A stretch of DNA of 64,000 bases, from positions 1 through 64,000 of the forward strand of contig LJSU01000025.1 in NCBI GenBank assembly GCA_001314705.1. The letters run 5' to 3'. Below, one piece after another: positions 19,572 to 29,557 of the stretch (positions are counted from its first letter, which is position 1; every line of letters starts with the position of its first letter). Made by a program: the position numbers and the translations under genes. The notes beneath the pieces are model-generated. The model had not been told where the DNA came from. It was given only the letters and a program-made list of their open reading frames with translations, and did not search any database. This DNA comes from Rhodobacteraceae bacterium HLUCCO07 (GTDB lineage Bacteria > Pseudomonadota > Alphaproteobacteria > Rhodobacterales > Rhodobacteraceae).

Positions 19572-20828
19572 ATGTTCGAGATGGCGATCCTTTGGGATTG
19601 GGCGGGGTTTGCCGTTCGCTGGCTGCATGTGATCACGGCGATCGCATGGATCGGGTCATCCTTTTACTTCATCGCGCTCGATCTGGGATTGCGGCGCGAG
19701 GGGGATTTGCACGGCGCGGATGGCGAGGAATGGCAGGTGCATGGCGGCGGGTTCTATCACATCCGCAAATACCTCGTCGCGCCCGAGGCGATGCCCGAGC
19801 ACCTGACATGGTTCAAATGGGAGAGCTATTCGACCTGGCTTTCGGGGGCGGCACTTCTGATGATCGTCTATTGGGCAGGGGGCGAGCTTTACCTCATAGA
19901 CCAGCACAAGGCGGACCTTGCGCTCTGGCAGGGGATCGCGATCTCGGCGGCGTCGCTGGGTGTCGGCTGGCTGATCTATGACCTGCTGTGCAAGAGCGGG
20001 CTGGGCGAGCGGCCGACGCTTCTGATGCTGCTGTTGTTCGCGCTGCTGGTGGCGATGGGCTGGGGGTTGAACCAGGTGTTCACCGGGCGCGCGATGATGC
20101 TGCATCTGGGGGCCTTTACCGCCACGATCATGACCGCCAACGTGTTCCTGATCATCATTCCCAACCAGCGGGTCGTGGTGGCCGATCTCAAGGCCGGGCG
20201 CAAGCCGGACCCGAAATACGGCAAGATCGCCAAGCTGCGGTCGACCCACAACAACTACCTGACCCTGCCGGTCATCTTCCTGATGCTGAGCAACCACTAT
20301 CCGCTGGCCTTCGCCAGTGAATACAACTGGGTGATCGCGGCGCTGGTCTTCCTGATGGGGGTGACGATCCGGCATTTCTTCAACTCGATGCATGCGCGCA
20401 AGGGGCTTCCGTGGTGGACATGGGCGGCGACCGTGGCGCTTTTCCTCGCGATTGTCTGGCTCTCGACGCTGGGCCAGGACGAGTTTGGCGCGCTGGAGGA
20501 GGCCGAAGCGCGCGAGATGACGGCAACGGACGAACGCTTTGCCAGTGCCGAGGGGTTCGAGGATGTCACCTATATCGTGATGGGGCGCTGTTCGATGTGC
20601 CATGCGCGCGAAACGGCCTATGACGGGGTGCCACACGCGCCAAAGGGCGTTTTGCTGGAAACCCCGCAGGAGATCGCGGCGCAGGCGCGCGAGATTTACC
20701 TTCACTCCGGGCGGAGCACGGCGATGCCGCCGGCGAATGTCACCTGGATGGAAGACGAGGAGCGGGCGGCGATCGTGCGGTGGTATCGCGCCGCCGTCGG
20801 GGACCGGATTGCCCTAGCCGGGGAATAG
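19572..20828 (+). CDS. puuD: urate hydroxylase PuuD (membrane urate oxidase)
   Basis: PuuD oxidises urate to 5-hydroxyisourate and passes electrons to a C-terminal cytochrome c domain, unlike soluble uricases. The 418-residue product has about eight hydrophobic segments in the first 310 residues (starting LHVITAIAWIGSSFYFIAL) and a periplasmic C-terminal domain with the haem c motif CSMCH (Cys340, Cys343, His344) and a later Met (GRSTAMPPANVTW) that could be the second axial ligand. AGGAGG precedes the ATG. The last 15 bases overlap the convergent second LysR gene. Urate comes from XdhAB encoded downstream, and the product goes to UraH. Confidence 0.92.
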   Translation: MFEMAILWDWAGFAVRWLHVITAIAWIGSSFYFIALDLGLRREGDLHGADGEEWQVHGGGFYHIRKYLVAPEAMPEHLTWFKWESYSTWLSGAALLMIVYWAGGELYLIDQHKADLALWQGIAISAASLGVGWLIYDLLCKSGLGERPTLLMLLLFALLVAMGWGLNQVFTGRAMMLHLGAFTATIMTANVFLIIIPNQRVVVADLKAGRKPDPKYGKIAKLRSTHNNYLTLPVIFLMLSNHYPLAFASEYNWVIAALVFLMGVTIRHFFNSMHARKGLPWWTWAATVALFLAIVWLSTLGQDEFGALEEAEAREMTATDERFASAEGFEDVTYIVMGRCSMCHARETAYDGVPHAPKGVLLETPQEIAAQAREIYLHSGRSTAMPPANVTWMEDEERAAIVRWYRAAVGDRIALAGE

Positions 20829-21716
20829 CACACGTGCCCGTTCGACGACGAAGTCGATGAATAGCCTGACCTTGGGATCCTGCAACTTGCGGTGGGGATA
20901 GAGGCAGGCAAATGTCGAGGGCATGGGCGGGGTATCTGGCAGAACCTCGCAGAGCGCGCCGGTCGCGAGATGGGTTTCGACATCGAAACGCGGCTTGTTG
21001 GCAATGCCGTGACCGGCCAGCGCCCAATCCGTCAGCACGTCGCCGTCATCGGCATCAAAACGCCCGGAGACGTCGAGTTTCAATGGCCCTTGTGGCGTTT
21101 GCAGGGTCCAGAAATATTCCGGGCTGCGCGGAAAGCGCAGCAACAGGCAATGGTGGTTGTCCAGCAGATCCTGCGGATCCCGTGGTGTGCCGCGCCTGTC
21201 GAGATAGCCGGGCGAGGCGACGAGCGCACGCGGGCATGATGCGATCTTGCGCAGTTTCAGGGTGCTGTCCTGCAATTCGCCAAGGAAAAACGCAAGGTCG
21301 AGCCGGTCTTCGAGCATGTCGATCTTGCGATCCGACAGGCGCAGCTGCACCTGAACGTCGGGAAAGGTCGCATTGAACTCGGGCACCATCGGCGCGATGA
21401 CGCGCCGCCCGATACCCAGAGGGGCCGAGACCCGTACCGCGCCGCGGGGTGTTCCGGCAAAGCCCGCGACAACGGCCTCGGCCTCGTCGAGCGCCTCGAT
21501 CACCCGGCGGGCATGGTCGTAAAACAGCCGCCCGGCTTCGGTCGGGCCGAGCTTGCGGGTCGTGCGATTGAAAAGCCGCACGCCAAGCCGTTTCTCCAAC
21601 TCCTTGATGCGGTTCGAGGCCACCGCCGGGGTGAGGCGGAGGTCGCGCCCGCCTGCCGTGATCGACCCGAGTTCAACCACGCGCACGAAAACCTTGATAC
21701 TCTCGACATAAGGCAT
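20814..21716 (-). CDS. LysR-family regulator, purine island (copy 2)
   Basis: A 300-residue LysR-type regulator; true start is ATG 21716 with AGGAGG before it, although the frame stays open to 23312 as an antisense artefact of xdhA. HTH region: SITAGGRDLRLTPAVASNRI, in residues about 17-36. It is paralogous along its whole length to copy 1 at 18549-19460. It is divergent from xdhABC-guaD-ade and overlaps puuD tail-to-tail by 15 bases. Likely regulator of the xanthine dehydrogenase operon; ligand unknown. Confidence 0.86.
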   Translation of the reverse strand: MPYVESIKVFVRVVELGSITAGGRDLRLTPAVASNRIKELEKRLGVRLFNRTTRKLGPTEAGRLFYDHARRVIEALDEAEAVVAGFAGTPRGAVRVSAPLGIGRRVIAPMVPEFNATFPDVQVQLRLSDRKIDMLEDRLDLAFFLGELQDSTLKLRKIASCPRALVASPGYLDRRGTPRDPQDLLDNHHCLLLRFPRSPEYFWTLQTPQGPLKLDVSGRFDADDGDVLTDWALAGHGIANKPRFDVETHLATGALCEVLPDTPPMPSTFACLYPHRKLQDPKVRLFIDFVVERARVLFPG

Positions 21717-21770
21717 GGCGCGCCCTCCTGACAGGATGGTAGCATCGACTGACCCTTTCGATTTTATACG

Positions 21771-21784
21771 TTTTCTTGAAAGTG
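21771..21784 (+). promoter_or_regulatory. TTTTCTTGAAAGTG element in lysR/xdhA intergenic region
   Basis: Third occurrence of TTGAAAGTG. Here it is part of an inverted repeat, CTTG (21775-21778), 8 bases, CAAG (21787-21790), as expected for a LysR-type half-site pair. Confidence 0.45.
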
Positions 21785-21872
21785 TCCAAGGAAAGGCGTG
21801 GTTTAGAAGCGCAAGGCGGCGGCGTAGAGTCCGGGGCGGTTTGCACGCAAAACGCTGGATGAAGGATTGGAC

Positions 21873-23339
21873 ATGGCAATGGTGCGGCAAGAGATCCGGT
21901 TTCTTCTGAACGATGACGAGATGCACCTGTGCGAAGTGGGCGCGGGCGATACGCTTCTGGATTTCCTCAGGATCGGGCAAAGGCTGACGGGAACCAAGGA
22001 AGGTTGTGCCGAGGGCGATTGCGGCGCCTGCACGGTGCTGGTGGGCCGGCTGACCGGCGGCGGCTTGCGCTATGAGCCGGTGAATGCCTGTATCCGGTTT
22101 CTGGCCAGCCTGGACGGTTGTCACGTCGTGACGGTCGAGCATCTGCGCGGCGCGGATGGGGGCCTGCATCCGGTGCAACGCGCGATGGTGGAGCATCACG
22201 GCAGCCAATGCGGATTCTGCACGCCGGGCATCGTGATGGCACTCTATGCGCTGTGGATGGAGACGCCGCGACCGAGCGAGACCGAAGTGGAAATCGCCCT
22301 TCAGGGCAACCTGTGCCGCTGTACCGGCTATGCGCCCATAGTCCGCGCGGCGCTGGCGGCGGCGGATCATGGCGGGCCGGATGGCGATATCCTCGTGACC
22401 GAGCGTGAGCGGGTCACGGCGGCTTTGACGGGCCTGCGCGATGGCGCACGGGTCGAGGTCGCGCGCGACGGGCAACGCGCGATCCTGCCCGCGGATGTCG
22501 ATGATTTCGCCGCGGTCTACGCGTCCGAGCCCGAGGCGACGGTGGTGGCGGGGGCCACGGATGTGGGGCTTTGGGTCACGAAATTCCTGCGCGACATCGG
22601 GCCGGCGATCCTGATCGGGCATCTGGACGGGCTGCAGCAGATCGAAGAATGCGAGGATGCGCTGACCATCGGCGCCGGGGTGAGCTACTCGCAAGCCGAG
22701 AAAGTGCTGCTCGACACCTTCCCGCATCTGCGCGAATACTGGCACCGGATCGCGGGCTGGCAGGTGCGCAACATGGGCACGATCGGCGGCAATATCGCCA
22801 ACGGATCGCCCATAGGCGACCTGCCCCCCGTGCTGATCGCGCTGGGCGCACGGGTGGTGCTGCGGCATGGCGCGGCACGGCGCGACTTGCCGCTCGAGGC
22901 GTTCTTTCTCGACTATGGCAAGCAGGACCGCGCACCGGGCGAGTTCGTCGAAAGCGTGGTGGTGCCGCGCCCGCAGCCTGGCGTGTTGCATGGGGCATGG
23001 AAAATCTCGAAACGTCGGGACGAGGATATTTCCTCGGTCGCGGCGGGCTTTGCCGTGACAGTGGCGCAGGGCGCGATCACCGATGCGCGCATCGCCTTTG
23101 GAGGGATGGCGGGCGTTCCGAAACGCGCCAAGGCGGCCGAGGCGATGCTGATCGGCGCGCCGTTCGCAGGCGAGAGTTTCGTTCGGGCGGCGCAGACCCT
23201 GCCACAGGATTTCGCGCCGCTGAGCGACTGGCGGGCCAGCGCGGATTACCGGATGCGCGTGGCGCAGAACCTGTTCCAACGGTTCTGGGCGGTGCATGGC
23301 GACACGGGGCAAGCCGAATTGCAGAGGGTCGAAGCATGA
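21873..23339 (+). CDS. xdhA: xanthine dehydrogenase small subunit
   Basis: XdhA carries the [2Fe-2S] and FAD domains of xanthine dehydrogenase, which oxidises hypoxanthine and xanthine to urate. The 488-residue product has the plant-type ferredoxin motif CAEGDCGACTVLVG, the second cluster domain with CGFCTPGIVM and CRCTGY, and then an FAD-binding domain with VVAGATDVG and MGTIGGNIANGSPIGD. GAAGGA sits 6 bases before ATG 21873; TTG 21867 is less likely. ATGA overlap with xdhB shows translational coupling. Confidence 0.93.
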   Translation: MAMVRQEIRFLLNDDEMHLCEVGAGDTLLDFLRIGQRLTGTKEGCAEGDCGACTVLVGRLTGGGLRYEPVNACIRFLASLDGCHVVTVEHLRGADGGLHPVQRAMVEHHGSQCGFCTPGIVMALYALWMETPRPSETEVEIALQGNLCRCTGYAPIVRAALAAADHGGPDGDILVTERERVTAALTGLRDGARVEVARDGQRAILPADVDDFAAVYASEPEATVVAGATDVGLWVTKFLRDIGPAILIGHLDGLQQIEECEDALTIGAGVSYSQAEKVLLDTFPHLREYWHRIAGWQVRNMGTIGGNIANGSPIGDLPPVLIALGARVVLRHGAARRDLPLEAFFLDYGKQDRAPGEFVESVVVPRPQPGVLHGAWKISKRRDEDISSVAAGFAVTVAQGAITDARIAFGGMAGVPKRAKAAEAMLIGAPFAGESFVRAAQTLPQDFAPLSDWRASADYRMRVAQNLFQRFWAVHGDTGQAELQRVEA

Positions 23340-25639
23340 GTATCAAGGGCGCAACCCATCAGGACCTGGCCCATGACAGTGCGGCCAAGCATGTCACCGG
23401 GCGGGCGGAATATACAGACGACATTCCCGAACCCGGTGGCACGCTCCATGCCTATCTGGGCCTGTCCGAGGTGGCGCATGGGCGGATCGTGGAAATGGAC
23501 CTCTCCGAGGTTCTGGCCGCGCCGGGCGTGGTAGGGGTTCTGACCGCGGACGACATTCCCGGCGCCAATGACATCAGCCCGACTGGATTGGGCGACGACC
23601 CGGTTTTCCCGGAAGACTCGGTCGAGTTCCACGGCCAGCCGCTTTTCGCCGTGGTGGCCGAGAGCCGGGAGGCGGCACGCCGCGCGGCGACGCTGGCGCA
23701 GGTCGAGATCGCGCCGCTGGCCCACGTTCTCGACCCGGTTGGCGCCATCGAAGCGGGATACCCGGACGTCACCGCCCCGCTCAAGTTGGAGCGGGGGGAT
23801 GTGGCGGGCGGGCTGGCGGACTCGGCGCACCGGATCAAGGGGCGCATGGCGATCGGCGGGCAGGATCACATGTATCTTGAAGGACATATCGCCTTTGCCA
23901 TGCCCGGCGAGGACGACGACGTGGTGGTCTATTCCTCGACCCAGCACCCGAGCGAGGCGCAGCACATGGTGGCGCATGTCCTGGGCGTGCCGTCGCATTC
24001 GGTGGTGGTCAACGTGCGGCGCATGGGCGGAGGTTTCGGCGGCAAGGAAACCCAGATGAACCTCTTTGCCGCGGTTGCGGCGCTTGCTGCGAAGAAGTGG
24101 AACCGACCGGTCAAGATCCGCCCCGACCGTGATCAGGACATGATCGCCACCGGCAAGCGGCACGATTTCGTGGCCGACTACGAGGTCGGGTTCGACGGCG
24201 AGGGGCGGATCGAGGCGGTCGAGGGGTTTTTCGCCGCGCGCTGCGGGTTTTCCGCCGACCTGTCGGGGCCGGTCACCGACCGGGCACTGTTTCATGCCGA
24301 TAATGCCTATTTCTATCCGCATGTGCGACTCAGGTCGCGGCCGATGAAGACCAATACCGTCTCGAACACCGCCTTTCGCGGCTTTGGCGGACCCCAAGGC
24401 GTGATCGTGGCCGAGCGGATGATCGAGGAAATCGCCTATGCGCTGGGGCGCGACCCGCTCGAGATTCGCAAGGCGAATTTCTATCGCCCGGGCGGCGACG
24501 TTACGCCCTATCACCAGCAGGTCGAAGACAACATTCTTGAGCGTATCGTCGGTGAGCTGGAGGAGTCATCGCAGTATCAGGCACGGCGGCAGGCGATACG
24601 CGACGACAACGTCCGCAATGGCATCATTCGGCGGGGCATCGCCCTGACCCCGGTGAAGTTCGGCATCTCCTTTACCGCGACATGGTACAATCAGGCCGGG
24701 GCGCTGGTGCATGTCTACAGTGACGGGTCAATCATGCTCAACCACGGCGGCACCGAGATGGGGCAGGGCCTGAACATCAAGGTGGCGCAGGTGGTGGCCG
24801 AGGCGTTTCAGGTCGATATCGAGCGGGTCAAGATTACCCGCACCACGACCGAGAAAGTGCCCAACACGTCCGCCACCGCGGCCTCGTCGGGGTCCGACCT
24901 CAACGGCATGGCGGCGCTGGATGCATGCGAACAGATCAAGGCACGGCTGGTGGATTTCGCCTGTGAGAACCGGGGTATCGCGGCGGATGAGGTGGCATTC
25001 CTGCCCGGGCGCGTGAAACTCGGGGCCGATGAAATCGGCTTCGACGATTTCATCCGGCAGGCTTACATGGCGCGGGTGCAGCTTTCGGCGGCGGGGTTCT
25101 ACAAGACGCCGAAAATTCACTGGGACCGCGCCAAGGGGCAGGGGCGTCCGTTCTATTACTTCGCCTATGGCGCGGCCTGTTCGGAGGTGTCGGTGGATAC
25201 GCTCACCGGGGAATACCGGGTCGATCGGGTGGAGATCCTGCATGATGTCGGGCGCTCGCTCAATCCGGCGGTCGACCGGGGGCAGGTCGAGGGTGGGTTC
25301 ATCCAGGGGATGGGCTGGCTCACCAGCGAGGAACTGTGGTGGGACGACGATGGCCGCCTGCGCACCCATGCGCCCTCAACCTACAAGATCCCGCTCGCCT
25401 CGGACCGACCGCGCATCTTCAACGTGGCGCTGGCCGAATGGTCGCAGAATGCCGAGCGCACGATCAAGCGCTCCAAGGCCGTGGGCGAGCCGCCCTTCAT
25501 GCTGGGCATTTCGGTGTTCGAGGCGATCTCGATGGCGGTGGCCAGCGTCGCGGGGTATCGCGAATGTCCCAGGCTCGACGCGCCGGCAACGCCGGAGCGG
25601 GTGTTGATGGCAATCGAGAGGCTGAAACGGGAAAGATGA
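23336..25639 (+). CDS. xdhB: xanthine dehydrogenase large (molybdopterin) subunit
   Basis: A 767-residue subunit binding the molybdenum cofactor. Seen: GQDHMYLEGHIAF and RRMGGGFGGKE in the middle, FRGFGGPQG for cofactor contact, HGGTEMGQGLNIKVAQVVAE and the C-terminal GEPPFMLGISVFEA with the glutamate that acts as general base in the family. It begins in the xdhA stop codon and ends in the xdhC start (ATGA at both joints). With XdhA it forms the alpha2-beta2 type enzyme of Rhodobacter. Confidence 0.93.
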   Translation: MSIKGATHQDLAHDSAAKHVTGRAEYTDDIPEPGGTLHAYLGLSEVAHGRIVEMDLSEVLAAPGVVGVLTADDIPGANDISPTGLGDDPVFPEDSVEFHGQPLFAVVAESREAARRAATLAQVEIAPLAHVLDPVGAIEAGYPDVTAPLKLERGDVAGGLADSAHRIKGRMAIGGQDHMYLEGHIAFAMPGEDDDVVVYSSTQHPSEAQHMVAHVLGVPSHSVVVNVRRMGGGFGGKETQMNLFAAVAALAAKKWNRPVKIRPDRDQDMIATGKRHDFVADYEVGFDGEGRIEAVEGFFAARCGFSADLSGPVTDRALFHADNAYFYPHVRLRSRPMKTNTVSNTAFRGFGGPQGVIVAERMIEEIAYALGRDPLEIRKANFYRPGGDVTPYHQQVEDNILERIVGELEESSQYQARRQAIRDDNVRNGIIRRGIALTPVKFGISFTATWYNQAGALVHVYSDGSIMLNHGGTEMGQGLNIKVAQVVAEAFQVDIERVKITRTTTEKVPNTSATAASSGSDLNGMAALDACEQIKARLVDFACENRGIAADEVAFLPGRVKLGADEIGFDDFIRQAYMARVQLSAAGFYKTPKIHWDRAKGQGRPFYYFAYGAACSEVSVDTLTGEYRVDRVEILHDVGRSLNPAVDRGQVEGGFIQGMGWLTSEELWWDDDGRLRTHAPSTYKIPLASDRPRIFNVALAEWSQNAERTIKRSKAVGEPPFMLGISVFEAISMAVASVAGYRECPRLDAPATPERVLMAIERLKRER

Positions 25640-26460
25640 GCGGTCTGGCAAGATTTCTGGATGATCCGGGCGGCGTCGTGCATGTCAAGGTGGCCCGGCT
25701 CGAAGGGTCCGGTCCGCGCGAGGCGGGGACAGGCATGTTCGTGTCACGCAAGGCGCAGCACGGCACGATTGGTGGCGGTCAACTGGAATACATGGCCATC
25801 GACCATGCCCGCCGGATGCTGGCCGACGGACAGGACAAAACCGAGATGCAGGTGACCCTTGGCCCCGAGAGCGGGCAATGCTGCGGCGGGCGGGTTTGGC
25901 TGGAACTGGCGCGGCTCGACCGGACAAGCCGGGTGCGCGTCATCGAAGCCGAGGCGAGAGACCGGGAGGCCGACCCGCAAGTGATGATCTTTGGTGCCGG
26001 GCATGTCGGGCGCGCGCTGGCGCGGGTGCTCGCAGACCTGCCGGTGCAAACCGTGCTGGTGGACACGCGCGCAGACGAGCTTTCGCGGGTCGATACCGCC
26101 TGTGACAAGCGGTTGGTGGCCTTGCCCGAAGCCGAGATCGACGGCTTGCGCCCCGGGGCGGCGGCAGTGATCGTCACGCATGATCATGCGTTGGATTTCC
26201 TGATCGCGGCCGAGGCACTGAAAAGGCCCGGTTTGGCCTATGTCGGCATGATCGGCTCCAAAACGAAACGCGCGTCCTTTTCCGGCTGGGTGCGACGCAA
26301 CGGGGTCAGGGTAGATGGGCAGCGGTTGACCTGCCCGATGGCGGCGGAGCAGAAGGGCGACAAGCGCCCCGAGGTGATCGCGGTGCAGATCGCGGCAGAG
26401 GTCATGTCGAGATTGGGTCAATACCAAAGCATACGCGAAAGCATGGAGAGGCAAGAGTGA
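25636..26460 (+). CDS. xdhC: xanthine dehydrogenase accessory protein XdhC
   Basis: XdhC binds and sulphurates or delivers the molybdenum cofactor to XdhB. The 274-residue product has the N-terminal XdhC/CoxI block (VKVARLEGSGPREAGTGMFV) and a C-terminal Rossmann-like domain (VMIFGAGHVGRALARVL, YVGMIGSKTKRASF). The start overlaps the xdhB stop, and its own stop overlaps the GTG of guaD, so all four genes form a tight operon. Confidence 0.92.
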   Translation: MSGLARFLDDPGGVVHVKVARLEGSGPREAGTGMFVSRKAQHGTIGGGQLEYMAIDHARRMLADGQDKTEMQVTLGPESGQCCGGRVWLELARLDRTSRVRVIEAEARDREADPQVMIFGAGHVGRALARVLADLPVQTVLVDTRADELSRVDTACDKRLVALPEAEIDGLRPGAAAVIVTHDHALDFLIAAEALKRPGLAYVGMIGSKTKRASFSGWVRRNGVRVDGQRLTCPMAAEQKGDKRPEVIAVQIAAEVMSRLGQYQSIRESMERQE

Positions 26461-27755
26461 GCGAGCGGATCCTGCGCGGGCGCATCCTGAGTTTTCACCG
26501 CGAACCGGTGGGAGCCGGGGATGAGGATGCATTCACCTATCACGAGGATGGCGGGCTGTGGCTCCGCGACGGCATGATCGTCGGCTGCGGCACCTTCGAC
26601 GCCGTATCAAAACGCGCCGGAACGCTCGACGTGATCGACCATCGGCCAAACCTGATCCTGCCGGGCTTTATCGACCCGCATATCCATTTCCCGCAGGTGC
26701 AGGTGGTGGCAAGCTGGGGCGAACAGCTTCTCGAGTGGCTGCGCGATTACACCTTTCCCGAAGAGATGCGCTTTGCCGATGCGGGTCACGCGGCACGGAT
26801 GGCCGGGGCGTTCTTCGACCTGCTCACCGCGCATGGCACCACGACCGCCGTCGCCTATTGCGCGGCGCATCCGAATTCGGCCGAAGCATTCCTTGCCGAG
26901 GCGCATCGGCGCAACATGCGCATGGCGGGTGGCAAGGTCATGATGGACCGCAACGCGCCTGATGGCCTGATCGACACGGCGCAATCGGGCTATGACGACA
27001 GCAAGGCACTGATCGAGAAATGGCATGGGCGGGGGCGTCTGCACTATGCGATCACGCCGCGTTTCGCGATCACCTCGACACCCTCGCAACTGGCCGCCGC
27101 CGGGGCATTGCTGGCCGAACACCCCGATTGCTACATGCAGACCCACCTGTCGGAAAACCACGACGAGATCGCCGAAACCCTGCGCCTTTATCCCGATGCG
27201 CGCGATTACCTTGATGTATACGATAGGCATGGCCTGCTGGGCGAGAACGCCCTCCTTGGCCATTGCATCCACCTTGAAGAGCGCGAGATCGCGCGGCTGG
27301 CCGAGACCGGATCACGCCCGGTGTTCTGCCCGACCTCGAACCTGTTCCTGGGCAGCGGCCTCTTTGACGACGCGGGGCTGCGCGCACGCGGCATCGTGAA
27401 CGCGATCGCAACCGACATTGGCGGCGGAACCAGTTTCTCGATGCTCCAGACCCTGAACGAAGGCTACAAGGTGCTGCAATTGCAGCGTCAACAGACTCAT
27501 CCCTACCGCGCCTTTCACTGGATCACGCGCGGCAACGCCGCCGCTCTTGGGCTCGACGACCGGATCGGTACGCTGGACGAGGGCACCGAGGCGGATATGG
27601 TGGTGCTCGACGCCCGGGCGACACTGGAAATGAAACTGCGACACGAGACGGTCGAAACGCTGGCCGAGGAGCTTTTCCTGTTGATGATCCTTGGCGATGA
27701 CCGGGCGGTGGCGCAGACCTATGTGGCGGGCGAGCCGATGAAAGTGCCCGCCTGA
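26457..27755 (+). CDS. guaD: guanine deaminase
   Basis: GuaD hydrolyses guanine to xanthine and ammonia, feeding XdhAB. The 432-residue amidohydrolase has the metal-binding [12 protein letters not shown] near residue 67, HLSENHDE, the GHCIHLE block and [12 protein letters not shown] for the metal-ligand Asp. It starts at GTG 26457 within the xdhC stop codon (GTGA). In Rhodobacteraceae this gene is commonly next to xdhC. Confidence 0.92.
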   Translation: MSERILRGRILSFHREPVGAGDEDAFTYHEDGGLWLRDGMIVGCGTFDAVSKRAGTLDVIDHRPNLILPGFIDPHIHFPQVQVVASWGEQLLEWLRDYTFPEEMRFADAGHAARMAGAFFDLLTAHGTTTAVAYCAAHPNSAEAFLAEAHRRNMRMAGGKVMMDRNAPDGLIDTAQSGYDDSKALIEKWHGRGRLHYAITPRFAITSTPSQLAAAGALLAEHPDCYMQTHLSENHDEIAETLRLYPDARDYLDVYDRHGLLGENALLGHCIHLEEREIARLAETGSRPVFCPTSNLFLGSGLFDDAGLRARGIVNAIATDIGGGTSFSMLQTLNEGYKVLQLQRQQTHPYRAFHWITRGNAAALGLDDRIGTLDEGTEADMVVLDARATLEMKLRHETVETLAEELFLLMILGDDRAVAQTYVAGEPMKVPA

Positions 27756-27775
27756 CGCCAGGCAAGGAGGACGGG

Positions 27776-29476
27776 ATGGACAAGCCGGATCTTGAAACGC
27801 TAATCGCCACGGCGCGGGGCGAGTTGCCCGCCGACATGGTGTTGCGGGGCGGTCGGGTGCTTGACGTCGTCACCGGCGAGATGATCGAGGGGGACGTGGC
27901 GATTGCCGGGTCGGTGATCGTCGGCGTGGGCGAGAGTTACGAGGCGCAGGAGGTCGTTGACGTGGCAGGGCTGACGCTGGTGCCAGGATTCATCGACACG
28001 CACCTGCACATCGAAAGCTCGCTGGTTACACCTTACGAGTTCGACCGCTGCGTCGGCCCGCGTGGCGTGACCACTGCGATCTGCGACCCGCACGAGATTG
28101 CCAATGTGATCGGAATGCCGGGGATCGAGTATTTCCTCGAAGCGTCGCGCCACACCCTGATGGATATTCGCGTCAACCTGAGTTCCTGCGTGCCCTCGAC
28201 CGAGATGGAGACGGCAGGGGCGCGGATCGGGGCCGGGGAATTGGCTGCGTTCAAGGATCATCCGCGGGTGATCGGACTGGCCGAGTTCATGAATTACCCG
28301 GGCGTGATCCACCGCGACGCGCAAGCGATGGCCAAGCTGCACGCCTTCGAGGGGCGGCATATCGACGGGCATGCGCCGCTCCTGTCGGGGCGTGACCTCA
28401 GTGCCTATGCCGCCGCGGGTATCCGCACTGAGCACGAGGCGACCAGCGCCGAGGAAGCCCGCGAGAAACTGCGCAAGGGCTTGCGCGTCCTGATCCGCGA
28501 GGGATCGGTCAGCAAGGACATGCACGCGTTGGCGCCGATCCTCAATGACCTGACATCGGCCTATTGCTGCCTGTGCACCGATGATCGCAACCCGCTCGAC
28601 ATCGCCGAGCATGGGCATCTCGACTACATGATCCGAAGCCTGATCGGCTTGGGCATCTCGCCGCAGGCCGTCTATCGCGCGGCAAGCCTTTCGGCGGCCG
28701 AGGCGTTCGGCCTCAAGGATCGCGGCCAGATTGCGCCCGGCAAGCGCGCCGATATCGTGGCCGTCGAAAGCCTTGAGGATTGCCGGGCCGCGCTTGTCGT
28801 GTCCGGCGGGGTGATCCTCAGTGACGCGGCCTATTCCGCCCGCGAGGTGATCGCCCCCGTCGGGCGGCGCTCGGTTCAGGCCCCGAAGGTCGGCGCCGTC
28901 GATTTCCGCACCACCGGCAACCGCGAAGAAACCGACGTGATCGGTATTCTCGAGGGCAAGATCATCACCGAACACCTGCACGAGAACATTGCAATCGTCG
29001 ATGGTGACAAGCGCCCTGATCCCGTGCGCGATCTTGTCAAGATCGCCGTGATCGAACGCCACGGTCGAAATGGCAACATCGCCACGGGCTTCGTGAAGGG
29101 CTTTGGTCTCAAGGCCGGGGCAATTGCCTCGACCGTCTGCCACGATCACCACAATATCGCGGTGGTGGGCGCCGATTACGATGACATGGCGCTGGCCGCG
29201 AACCGCCTGGGCGAGATCGAGGGCGGGTTCGTCGTGGTGCGTGACGGGGCGATACTGGCCGAACTGGCCCTGCCGGTGGCCGGGTTGATGAGCCTTGAGC
29301 CCTTCGAGGTGGTGCGCGATACCCTGATCCCGCTGCGCGCGGCGGCGGCGGGCCTCGGCGTGGAATTGCAGGAACCCTTCCTGCAACTGGCTTTCCTTGC
29401 CCTGCCGGTGATCCCCGCCCTCAAGATCACGGACCGCGGCCTTGTCGATGTCGAACGGTTCGAGATCATTTCCTGA
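27776..29476 (+). CDS. ade: adenine deaminase
   Basis: A 566-residue metal-dependent adenine deaminase (amidohydrolase superfamily, bacterial Ade type, distinct from adenosine deaminases) that converts adenine to hypoxanthine, a substrate of XdhAB. Motifs: [12 protein letters not shown] (metal ligands), [19 protein letters not shown], and the C-terminal half with [19 protein letters not shown] specific to the family. CAAGGAGG precedes the ATG, 20 bases after guaD. It is the last gene of the purine operon before the convergent pnp terminator. Confidence 0.92.
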   Translation: MDKPDLETLIATARGELPADMVLRGGRVLDVVTGEMIEGDVAIAGSVIVGVGESYEAQEVVDVAGLTLVPGFIDTHLHIESSLVTPYEFDRCVGPRGVTTAICDPHEIANVIGMPGIEYFLEASRHTLMDIRVNLSSCVPSTEMETAGARIGAGELAAFKDHPRVIGLAEFMNYPGVIHRDAQAMAKLHAFEGRHIDGHAPLLSGRDLSAYAAAGIRTEHEATSAEEAREKLRKGLRVLIREGSVSKDMHALAPILNDLTSAYCCLCTDDRNPLDIAEHGHLDYMIRSLIGLGISPQAVYRAASLSAAEAFGLKDRGQIAPGKRADIVAVESLEDCRAALVVSGGVILSDAAYSAREVIAPVGRRSVQAPKVGAVDFRTTGNREETDVIGILEGKIITEHLHENIAIVDGDKRPDPVRDLVKIAVIERHGRNGNIATGFVKGFGLKAGAIASTVCHDHHNIAVVGADYDDMALAANRLGEIEGGFVVVRDGAILAELALPVAGLMSLEPFEVVRDTLIPLRAAAAGLGVELQEPFLQLAFLALPVIPALKITDRGLVDVERFEIIS

Positions 29477-29492
29477 CCTCTGGCCTCTCCGT

Positions 29493-29525
29493 AAAAAGAA
29501 ACGCCCCGGACATGATCCGGGGCGT
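29493..29525 (-). terminator. intrinsic terminator of pnp
   Basis: On the minus strand ACGCCCCGG (29525-29517) pairs with CCGGGGCGT (29509-29501) over a 7-base loop, followed by TTCTTTTT. It lies 33 bases after the pnp stop; the plus strand lacks a U tract, so it serves pnp rather than ade. Confidence 0.85.
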
Positions 29526-29557
29526 CGCTCGCTGTCATCGGAATGGCGCGGGACCTA

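Noticed and set aside
21717-23312. Long minus-strand extension (to 832 residues) upstream of the second LysR gene
   Set aside because: It is antisense to xdhA; the true LysR start at 21716 has a ribosome site and the extension matches no family.
22571-23335. N-terminal extension of xdhB to 1022 residues
   Set aside because: It lies in xdhA in another frame; the ATGA overlap and family length place the start at 23336.
27800-29386. 528-residue minus-strand frame
   Set aside because: Complete shadow of ade in high-GC DNA, with His/Arg-rich random-like composition.
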